From Clostridia bacterium (lineage in GTDB: Bacteria; Bacillota; Clostridia; Oscillospirales; CAG-272), in assembly GCA_017958845.1 (NCBI GenBank), contig JAGDBW010000020.1, positions 1 through 6,890 of the forward strand: 6,890 nucleotides of DNA, in the 5' to 3' direction. Shown piece by piece: positions 1 to 5,314 of this stretch. The notes beneath the pieces were generated by a model that saw nothing but the letters and a program-made list of their open reading frames with translations, was not told the origin of the DNA and did no database searches. The stretch's first letter is position 1. Every line of letters begins with the position of its first letter. The position numbers and the translations under genes were made by a program.

Positions 1-128
1 ATCTTGTTGCCTCGGCCTTTGGGTTTGTCGGGCTGGCAGACGACGCCGACGATCTCGCGGCCGTCGTCGCGGAGCCGGGTGAGACACGCCGCCGCGACGG
101 CGGGCGTACCGAAAAAGAGGATACGCAT
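1..128 (-). CDS. fmt: Methionyl-tRNA formyltransferase, N-terminal part (cut by window edge)
   Basis: Fmt transfers a formyl group from 10-formyl-tetrahydrofolate to the amino group of initiator Met-tRNA in the cytoplasm, preparing it for bacterial translation initiation. Only the first 42 codons plus two bases are present; the rest lies beyond position 1. The N-terminus begins MRILFFGTPAVAAACL, the family's first beta strand and GTP loop, and continues to CQPDKPKGRG, matching the usual 'QPD+PxGRG' segment. The ATG at 128-126 is chosen because it gives the canonical family start, and because an AGGTGA Shine-Dalgarno sequence sits six bases upstream, overlapping the def stop codon. Only 5 bases separate it from def, the classical def-fmt pair: Fmt adds the formyl group and Def removes it. 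GC-rich like its neighbours. Identity is firm despite the short length because sequence and context agree. Confidence 0.93.
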   Translation of the reverse strand, partial: MRILFFGTPAVAAACLTRLRDDGREIVGVVCQPDKPKGRGNK

Positions 129-133
129 GGCGG

Positions 134-610
134 TCACCTTTTTTTGTCCTTTTGCGGGTCGTCGAGCGGCTCGGCGAGGACGTCGGTAAAGAGCTTTCCG
201 TCCAGGTGGTCGATCTCGTGGCACAGCGCCCGGCAGAGCAGGCCGTCGCCGCGGACTTCTATCTCCCGACCGGTGCGATCCTCGGCGCGGACGACGACGG
301 CGGCGGGGCGCTTGGTCTTTCCCCACTTTCCGGGCAGGGAGAGACAGCCCTCCTGCTCCTCCTGGTGGCCGCTCCAGGCGATGATGCGGGGATTGATGAG
401 TTCGAGCACCTCGCCCGGCTCGACCTCGATCACCACCACGCGGCGGAGCACGCCCACCTGTACGGCGGCGAGGCCGCAGCCGTTGTTGGCTCTCATGGTC
501 TCGGTCATGTCGTCGAGCAGCTGCTCGATGCGGGGCGTGACGGCCTCGACCGGGCGGCTGACGCGGCGGAGCATGGGGTCGTCTTCGAAGATCAGATTGA
601 GAATGGCCAT
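134..610 (-). CDS. def: Peptide deformylase
   Basis: Def is a cytoplasmic metalloenzyme that removes the formyl group from the N-terminal methionine of nascent proteins at the ribosome. The 158-residue product has all three family motifs: GCGLAAVQ at residues 44-51 (motif 1), EGCLS at 87-91 (motif 2) and HEIDH at 131-135 (motif 3). By family knowledge the metal ligands are Cys89, His131 and His135, with Glu132 as the catalytic residue. Motif 1 has Val50 where the common form has Pro (GLAAPQ); the catalytic Gln51 is kept. Length is normal. The ATG at 610 is preceded by AAAGGA with an 8-base spacer. The C-terminus is charged and lysine-rich (ending DKKR). It lies 13 bases after priA and 5 bases before fmt, so it is almost certainly translated from the same mRNA. 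Confidence 0.97.
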   Translation of the reverse strand: MAILNLIFEDDPMLRRVSRPVEAVTPRIEQLLDDMTETMRANNGCGLAAVQVGVLRRVVVIEVEPGEVLELINPRIIAWSGHQEEQEGCLSLPGKWGKTKRPAAVVVRAEDRTGREIEVRGDGLLCRALCHEIDHLDGKLFTDVLAEPLDDPQKDKKR

Positions 611-623
611 GTCGGATATCCTT

Positions 624-2882
624 TCAGCTGAAGGTGAGCGGGTTGAAATCGACGCCGAGCGTGACGCCGGCCGACGTCGGGGGGGCGACGAGCAGCTCGC
701 GGAAGAGGGCGCGGGCGCGGCGGCCCAGCCTGCACTTGACGATCATCTGCATACGGTACTTTTCGGCGGCCTTGTAGACGCCGGCCTCAAAGGGGCCGAA
801 CACGGTCATGGGCACGTCGGCGTACGCGCCCTGCCCGGCGGCGCGGATGGCGTCGGAGAGGGCCGAGGCGGCGGCAAAGAGCGACGGCTCGTCCCCAGCG
901 GTGAGCGTCAGGCGCGCCAAGTCGCAGAAGGGCGGAAACATCGTCTCGCGGCGCAGCTCGATCTCGGAATCGAAGAAGCGTTCGTAGTCCTGGGTGCAGG
1001 CGCAGCGGATGACCTCGTTGTGCGGGGCGAAGGTCTGGATGAGCGCCACGCCGGGGTCGCTCGAGCGGCCGGCGCGGCCGATGACCTGCGTGAGCAGCGA
1101 AAAGGTGCGCTCGGCGGCGCGAAAGTCGTTGACGTACAGGGAGCGGTCGGCGAGCAGTACGCCCACGAGGGTCACGCGGGGAAACTCGTGGCCTTTGGTG
1201 ACCATCTGGGTGCCGAGCAGCACGTCCGCGTCGCCCCGGCGGAAAGACTCAATGAGGCGGTCGTAGGACTGCTTTCCCGACGTGGTATCGGCGTCCATGC
1301 GCATGACGCGCAGGCCGGGCAGATCGGACTGTACGCGGGTCTCGGCTTTTTGGGTCCCGTAGCCGGAGAAGGAGAGATGGGGCGAGCCGCAGGAGGGGCA
1401 GGCGCGCGGCACCGGGGCGCGGTAGCCGCAGCAATGGCATCGCATGCCGACAGCGCCGGCTGCGTGGTAGGTCAGGGCCAGCGAGCAGTGCGGGCAGACG
1501 ACGGGCTCGCCGCACTCCATGCACTGGAGCGCCGTGTGGTAGCCGCGCCGGTTGAGAAACAGGATGGCCTGCTCGCCCCGTTCTTTGACGCCCGCGAGCC
1601 GCTCGAAAAGCGGCAGACTGACAGGCGAGACGCGGCCGGCGCGCAGCTCGGTGCGCATGTCCACGATCTGGACCTCCGGCAGGGTGGCGCCGCCGTAGCG
1701 CTCGCGCAGGGGCACCAGGGTGTAGCGGCCTTCTCTGGCTTTGTAAAAACTCTCAAAGGAGGGGGTGGCGGAAGAGAGGATGAGCAGAGCGCCCGACGCG
1801 CCGCAGCGGAAGGCGGCGACGTCGCGGGCGTGGTATTTGGGAGCGCTCTCGGACTTGTAGGTGTGTTCGTGCTCCTCGTCGACGACGATCAGGCCCAGCC
1901 GGTCGAGGGGGGCGAAGACCGCCGAGCGCGTGCCGATGACCAGGTCCACCTCGCCCGCGCGGATGCGCCGCCAGGCGTCCAGCCGCTCGCCGAAGGAGAG
2001 CGCCGAGTGGATGACCGCGACGCGGGTGCCGTAGCGGCGGCAGAAGATCGAGACGGTCTGCGGGGTCAGGGCGATCTCGGGGACCATCAGGATGACCTGC
2101 TTTCCCTCTCGGATGACGTCGTCCATGACGCGCATAAAGACCTTGGTCTTTCCCGATCCGGTCACGCCGAAGAGGAGGGCGGCGTGGGGTTTTTGGTCTT
2201 TTTGGAGTTTTTGGAGCGTTTCGTAGGCCTCTGTCTGGGCGCGGCTGAGGCAGATGGGCGAGGTGTCCCGCTCGCGGCCGAGCGCCGCGTAGGGGTTGCG
2301 GACGACCTCCTCCGAGCCGTAGGCGAGCCAGCCGCGATCGACCAAGGCCCTGATCTGCGCCGGGGTGACCGAGAGCGCGTCGCACAGGGCGCGCTGGGAG
2401 ACGGGCGTCGGATCGTCGCAAAAATACAGCAAAACGGCGCGGTGCGCCGCGGAACGCAGCCTGACCACGCCGTCACAGATCCCGCGCAGCTCGTCGCGGG
2501 AGAGAAGAGGATATACCGTGCGCTCGCACCGCACCGACGCGCGGCTGTCCACCGCTCCGGGCGGCAGGATGGCGCGGACGGCGTCGCCCATGGTGCAGAG
2601 CGTGTGTTCGCACAAAAAGTCGGCCATGGCCAGCATCTCTTCTGACAGGCAGAAGACCGGGTCAAAGGCGGAGAGGACGCTCTTGAGGTTCTCCCGCTCG
2701 CACGTGTCCGAAAGCCCGGTCACGACGCCCGCGGCCACCCGGCTACCCCGTCCGAACGGGACCCGCACGGGCAGACCCCGGCACACGACGCCCAAAAGAT
2801 GCGGCGGGACGGCGTAGGTGTACGCGCGATCCGCCGACAGCGGCGCGTCCAGCAGCCGCACGGAGGCAAAGGCGCCTTTCAT
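624..2882 (-). CDS. priA: Primosomal protein N' (replication restart helicase PriA)
   Basis: PriA recognises stalled or collapsed replication forks and reloads the replicative helicase; it is a superfamily 2 DNA helicase with 3'-5' polarity. The 752-residue product is full length. Residues 1 to about 100 match the 3'-DNA-end binding domain (AYTYAVP near 20-26). The helicase core shows Walker A GVTGSGKT (239-246), DEEH (335-338), SSATPS (370-375), GTQMVTKGHEFP (557-568) and QVIGRAGR (599-606). Inserted between the helicase lobes are four zinc-binding CxxC pairs: Cys454/457, 463/466, 482/485 and 495/498. One additional cysteine (484) sits inside the third pair. All residues expected for ATPase and zinc binding are present. 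The ATG at 2882 follows the rpoZ stop by a single base, and its GGAAAGGGTGAG ribosome site lies inside the end of rpoZ, which suggests coupled translation. No sign of damage. Confidence 0.97.
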   Translation of the reverse strand: MKGAFASVRLLDAPLSADRAYTYAVPPHLLGVVCRGLPVRVPFGRGSRVAAGVVTGLSDTCERENLKSVLSAFDPVFCLSEEMLAMADFLCEHTLCTMGDAVRAILPPGAVDSRASVRCERTVYPLLSRDELRGICDGVVRLRSAAHRAVLLYFCDDPTPVSQRALCDALSVTPAQIRALVDRGWLAYGSEEVVRNPYAALGRERDTSPICLSRAQTEAYETLQKLQKDQKPHAALLFGVTGSGKTKVFMRVMDDVIREGKQVILMVPEIALTPQTVSIFCRRYGTRVAVIHSALSFGERLDAWRRIRAGEVDLVIGTRSAVFAPLDRLGLIVVDEEHEHTYKSESAPKYHARDVAAFRCGASGALLILSSATPSFESFYKAREGRYTLVPLRERYGGATLPEVQIVDMRTELRAGRVSPVSLPLFERLAGVKERGEQAILFLNRRGYHTALQCMECGEPVVCPHCSLALTYHAAGAVGMRCHCCGYRAPVPRACPSCGSPHLSFSGYGTQKAETRVQSDLPGLRVMRMDADTTSGKQSYDRLIESFRRGDADVLLGTQMVTKGHEFPRVTLVGVLLADRSLYVNDFRAAERTFSLLTQVIGRAGRSSDPGVALIQTFAPHNEVIRCACTQDYERFFDSEIELRRETMFPPFCDLARLTLTAGDEPSLFAAASALSDAIRAAGQGAYADVPMTVFGPFEAGVYKAAEKYRMQMIVKCRLGRRARALFRELLVAPPTSAGVTLGVDFNPLTFS

Positions 2883-2883
2883 C

Positions 2884-3144
2884 TCACCCTTTCCGATGCA
2901 GCTGATAGCGCCCCTCGGAGAGACGCGCGATGGCGATCTTGACCGCTTTTTGGTCCCGGTATTCGCCGGGGATCAGGGCGGCAAGGGTCTTGTCGGTCTC
3001 GCGGTTGGCGATCATGCGCTCGGCCTCGTTGCGGCAGGTGACGTATTCGTCGGTCACCATGCGCGCGCACTTGGCCACGCCGACGACCAGCTCATAGCGG
3101 TTGAGTTCTCCCTTGGTCAGTTCTTCGACGGTAGGTTCGATCAT
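2884..3144 (-). CDS. rpoZ: DNA-directed RNA polymerase omega subunit
   Basis: Omega is a small accessory subunit that wraps around the C-terminal region of beta' and helps RNA polymerase assemble and stay stable. The 86-residue protein has the family's N-terminal pattern, MIEPTVEEL then NRYELVVGVAKCAR (about residues 15-28; usual form RYxLVxxxAKRAR), and the C-terminal AVKIAIARLSEGRY (about 67-80), matching the 'KxVxIAlxEIaxGkI' end of the family. Cys26 replaces the usual basic residue in AKRAR. Between the two parts lies a charged segment somewhat longer than in the E. coli type, which I believe is common in Clostridia. Position immediately before priA supports the call, since rpoZ-priA linkage is typical of Bacillota. 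The ATG at 3144 has AAAGGAG nine bases upstream. gmk, normally just upstream of rpoZ, is missing here. Confidence 0.88.
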   Translation of the reverse strand: MIEPTVEELTKGELNRYELVVGVAKCARMVTDEYVTCRNEAERMIANRETDKTLAALIPGEYRDQKAVKIAIARLSEGRYQLHRKG

Positions 3145-3152
3145 GTCCGTTT

Positions 3153-3165
3153 TCTCCTTTGGAGA
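3153..3165 (-). promoter_or_regulatory. rpoZ Shine-Dalgarno site lying in a small hairpin
   Basis: On the mRNA the sequence is TCTCC-AAA-GGAGA, a perfect 5-bp inverted repeat with a 3-base loop. Its right arm and loop contain the AAAGGAG ribosome site of rpoZ, nine bases before the ATG at 3144. The repeat and its position are read directly; that the hairpin lowers rpoZ translation is inference, and with only five base pairs the structure would be weak. Confidence 0.5.
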
Positions 3166-3192
3166 TAGTATGGTGGAGAGCAGGGGGCGGGG

Positions 3193-3465
3193 TCAGTCCT
3201 CGTCCGGTCCTTCGTCTTCTTCGTCCGCGGTCACGTCGTCGAGACGCGCCGCGATGGTCTCGGTCTGGATGGCGGAGAGGATCACGTGGTCGCTGTCGGT
3301 GATGATGACCGCGCGGGTACGGCGTCCGCAGGTGACGTCGATGACGCGGCCGTCGTCCTTGGCGTCGGAGACCAGGCGTTTGACGGGGGCGCTCTCGGGA
3401 CTGGCGATGGCCACGACGCGGGCGGCGGCGACCATGTTTCCGAATCCGATGTTGATGAATCTCAT
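3193..3465 (-). CDS. remA: RemA-family DNA-binding regulator (DUF370)
   Basis: In Bacillus subtilis RemA is a DNA-binding protein that activates biofilm-matrix and osmoprotection genes and assembles into rings that bind DNA along their outer face. The 90-residue product aligns over almost its whole length with that protein: FINIGFGN (3-10), SPESAPVKR (22-30) and GRRTRAVI (47-54), followed by SDHVILSA (58-65). Arg16, Arg48 and Arg49 align with Arg18, Arg50 and Arg51 of B. subtilis RemA, positions I recall as important for DNA binding. The protein ends in a strongly acidic tail (EEDEGPDED). Clostridia often carry remA in this cluster without the Bacillus matrix operons, so its target genes here are unknown. 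The ATG at 3465 has an AAAAGGAA ribosome site about ten bases upstream. It normally precedes gmk; here rpoZ follows after only 48 bases. Confidence 0.95.
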   Translation of the reverse strand: MRFINIGFGNMVAAARVVAIASPESAPVKRLVSDAKDDGRVIDVTCGRRTRAVIITDSDHVILSAIQTETIAARLDDVTADEEDEGPDED

Positions 3466-3487
3466 ACGCTTTTTTCCTTTTTTGAAG

Positions 3488-3511
3488 CCGGGCGGCTCTT
3501 TGGCGGCCCGG
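3488..3511 (-). other. GC-rich inverted repeat between yicC and remA
   Basis: Arms CCGGGC (3488-3493) and GCCCGG (3506-3511) are perfectly complementary, with at least two further G-C pairs possible after one G-G mismatch (C-C on the transcript). In the mRNA the hairpin falls between the yicC stop and the remA ribosome site. It is followed on the transcript by an A-rich stretch and not by a U-run, so it is not an intrinsic terminator. A role in mRNA stability or processing is possible but not shown. Confidence 0.4.
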
Positions 3512-3532
3512 TCGTTGGGGGCGGCGGGGGTT

Positions 3533-4414
3533 CTATTCGATATTCTGGACCTGTTCGCGGATCTTTTCCAGTTCGTTTTTGATATTCACGACCAGGGCGG
3601 TGATGGCGGCGTCGTTGGCTTTGCTGCCCAGGGTGTTGGCCTCCCGGTTGAACTCCTGCATCAGAAAGTCCAGTTTTTTTCCGATCGGGCTGCCCTCGCG
3701 CAGCATCGCGTCAAAGGCCGTGCGATGGGCCTCGAGCCGCGCGATCTCCTCGTCGACCGCGAGACGGTCGGCCATGACGGCGCACTCGGTCAGGATCCGG
3801 GACTCGTCGGGGGTGACCCGGCTGTCCGCCAGGATCTGACGCAGGCGCTCCTCGAGGCGGGCGCGGTAGCCCTTGATGTCCCGGCGGGAGAGCTCGCCCG
3901 CCTCTGCGACCCATGCGGCGACGTTGTCCATCTTTTGGGTGATGTCCCGGGCGGTCTTTTCGCCTTCGGCCTCGCGCATCCGGCCGAAGGCGCGGCCGGC
4001 TTGGGTCAGGGCGGGCAGGATGATCTCCCACTCGGCGCTCTCGTCGATCTCGCGGGCGGGACGGACAAAGAGGTCGGCGCCGCGCGCCAGAACGGAGGCG
4101 CTGAGATCGTCCGGCAGCTCGCACGCGCGCGCAAGCGCGCGCAGACCCTCGACGTAGGCGCGGGCGGCCTCCTCGTCAAAGGCGGCCGCGGCCGCGGTGC
4201 GGTCGACGACGGTGAGATAGACGTCGACCTTTCCGCGGGAGATGACGCGGTCCTTGACGTATTGTTTGATCTTGTCTTCGAGGGGCAGATAGGCGCGGGG
4301 GAGACGGACGGAACAGTCGAGGTAGCGGCCGTTGACCGATCGGATCTCCACGGTGACGTCGCGCTCGGGGGTCGCGCTCCTCGCGCGGCCGTAGGCGGTC
4401 ATGCTCTTGATCAT
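3533..4414 (-). CDS. yicC: YicC/YloC-family endoribonuclease
   Basis: YicC-family proteins (YloC in Bacillus) are cytoplasmic RNases; E. coli YicC has been linked to small-RNA turnover and the family cleaves RNA endonucleolytically. The 293-residue product has the usual size. It begins with [11 protein letters not shown], a variant of the family's SMTGFGR start, followed by [11 protein letters not shown] (23-33). The C-terminal DUF1732 domain is well conserved: [10 protein letters not shown] (221-230), [17 protein letters not shown] (245-261) and [20 protein letters not shown] (263-282), ending in a probable helix. The middle (about 75-190) is alanine- and arginine-rich and less conserved, as expected. 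The ATG at 4414 overlaps the nrdR stop codon in an ATGA, so translation is probably coupled. Identity is firm; the RNA substrate in this organism is unknown. Confidence 0.95.
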   Translation of the reverse strand: MIKSMTAYGRARSATPERDVTVEIRSVNGRYLDCSVRLPRAYLPLEDKIKQYVKDRVISRGKVDVYLTVVDRTAAAAAFDEEAARAYVEGLRALARACELPDDLSASVLARGADLFVRPAREIDESAEWEIILPALTQAGRAFGRMREAEGEKTARDITQKMDNVAAWVAEAGELSRRDIKGYRARLEERLRQILADSRVTPDESRILTECAVMADRLAVDEEIARLEAHRTAFDAMLREGSPIGKKLDFLMQEFNREANTLGSKANDAAITALVVNIKNELEKIREQVQNIE

Positions 4415-4875
4415 GTCTTTGCCTGCCCCTGGTTGTTGCGCATGAGCTCCTGAAGTTCGGAGAAGAAGGTGTCCACGTCTCTGAACTCGCGGTAGACCGA
4501 CGCAAAGCGGACGTAGGAGACGGCGTCGATCTCGCGCAGGCGGCGCATCACCATCTCGCCGATCTCGCGCGTGCTGACCTCGCCGGCCAGGGAGTTGTTG
4601 AGTTCGTTTTCGATCGCGGTGACGATCGCGCCGACGTCGACGTCCCGCTTGTAGCAGGCGCGGGCGATGCCGGTCATGAGTTTGTGGCGGTCAAAGAACT
4701 CGCGGCTGCCGTCCTTTTTGATGACGGTGACGGGCGAGGTCTCGATGACCTCATAGGTGTTGAAACGCCGTCCGCAGCCGGTACATTCGCGGCGGCGTTT
4801 GATGCTGTTTCCGTCGTCGATCGGGCGGCTGTCAAGCACGCGACTGTCGGTCGCGCCGCATACGGGACACTTCAT
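4411..4875 (-). CDS. nrdR: Transcriptional repressor NrdR
   Basis: NrdR represses ribonucleotide reductase genes when dATP is plentiful, binding DNA at paired 'NrdR boxes'. The 154-residue product is full length. It has the N-terminal zinc ribbon with Cys3/Cys6 and Cys31/Cys34, followed by the basic RRFNTYE (36-42), and an ATP-cone nucleotide-binding domain from about residue 49 to 139, including VIKKDGSREFFDRHKL (51-66) and the VSYVRFASVYREF segment (119-131). All expected zinc ligands are present. The ATG at 4875 has a GAAGGAGA ribosome site about five bases upstream. It is the first gene of the operon, about 100 bases downstream of a strong promoter, and shares an ATGA overlap with yicC. 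A NrdR-box-like sequence over the promoter suggests it may control its own operon. Confidence 0.97.
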   Translation of the reverse strand: MKCPVCGATDSRVLDSRPIDDGNSIKRRRECTGCGRRFNTYEVIETSPVTVIKKDGSREFFDRHKLMTGIARACYKRDVDVGAIVTAIENELNNSLAGEVSTREIGEMVMRRLREIDAVSYVRFASVYREFRDVDTFFSELQELMRNNQGQAKT

Positions 4876-4972
4876 GGCTTCTCCTTCGGCTGCGCGGCGG
4901 CGGCCGCGCTCGTCGTTTCATCTTTGGTGCGGCGGCGCGCTGCACGGCGCTGTCGACCGCTCGATTTTTTCG

Positions 4973-4987
4973 CAGTATATATTATAT
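4973..4987. promoter_or_regulatory. Possible NrdR box overlapping the nrdR promoter
   Basis: CAGTATATATTATAT on the plus strand agrees with the generic NrdR-box pattern CACTATATATTGTGT at 12 of 15 positions by hand comparison. It covers the -10 element and the expected transcription start of the nrdR operon, where a repressor would block transcription. NrdR boxes normally occur in pairs about three helical turns apart, and I see no second copy at that distance on either side. AT-rich -10 regions also match this pattern by chance, so this is a tentative call. Confidence 0.3.
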
Positions 4988-5009
4988 CATATTTTTCTTT
5001 TACTGTAAA
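4981..5009 (-). promoter_or_regulatory. Sigma-A promoter of the nrdR-yicC-remA-rpoZ-priA-def-fmt operon
   Basis: Reading the minus strand, TTTACA (5009-5004) is followed by exactly 17 bases and then TATAAT (4986-4981). This is five of six at -35, six of six at -10, with the ideal spacing. Transcription should start near 4974, giving a leader of about 100 bases to the nrdR ATG. No further promoter of similar quality was noticed downstream, consistent with one long operon. Confidence 0.85.
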
Positions 5010-5212
5010 GAAAAGGTGAGGGATTTTTTTGCGCGGCGGGGGGCGAGAGACGATCTCGTGCCGTAAAAACCGAAAAAACACAGCGCGGAGGGGACGCCGT
5101 GCGGATGCCTTTGCCTTAAAAACAGCGAAACAAGGAGGGGGTTTTGTCAGGAAGGGGCGGTTTTGGTCGAGCGCGGAGAGAAAAAGGACGGCAAAGAGCG
5201 GCAAAAAGGAGC

Positions 5213-5246
5213 GAAAAAAGAAAGCGCCCCGGAGAGGGGGCGCTTT
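5213..5246 (-). terminator. Intrinsic terminator after wecB
   Basis: The transcript forms a perfect 10-bp stem, AAAGCGCCCC pairing with GGGGCGCTTT (arms 5246-5237 and 5230-5221), with a 6-base loop, followed by CUUUUUUC. It lies 68 bases after the wecB stop. On the plus strand the hairpin is followed by GCGCGG, so it works only for minus-strand transcripts. It separates wecB from the nrdR operon. Confidence 0.9.
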
Positions 5247-5314
5247 GCGCGGGGCGGACGCCTGACGCGGTGCGAGCGGCGGGACCCGTCGTCCGATGCG
5301 GATCCCGTCCGGCG

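Larger units (their letters stand above)
4876..5314. other. Intergenic region between wecB and nrdR
   Basis: This 439-base gap holds the wecB terminator (5213-5246), the nrdR promoter (4981-5009) and an approximately 100-base GC-rich leader to nrdR. The stretch 5010-5212 has alternating A-rich and G-rich runs on the plus strand with no convincing gene, RNA or regulatory site. Minus-strand reading frames across the gap run straight through the terminator and promoter and look like arginine- and proline-rich noise, so I do not call a gene. Confidence 0.6.

Noticed and set aside
144..2645. A very long open frame (over 800 codons) on the plus strand opposite priA and def
   Set aside because: It is antisense to a complete PriA with all motifs. 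Such frames are common opposite GC-rich genes because stop codons are rare there. Its translation is low-complexity (Gly, Ala, Arg and Asp rich) with no recognisable domain, and it also crosses the priA-def junction.
3101..4453. A 450-codon plus-strand frame opposite yicC and remA
   Set aside because: It is antisense to two well-conserved genes and spans their intergenic gap; this is the expected shadow of GC-rich coding DNA.
5052..5084. Hairpin-like GGCGAGAGACGATCTCGTGCC upstream of the nrdR promoter
   Set aside because: The stem is short and bulged, and neither strand has a U-run after it, so it is neither a terminator nor a recognisable RNA element.
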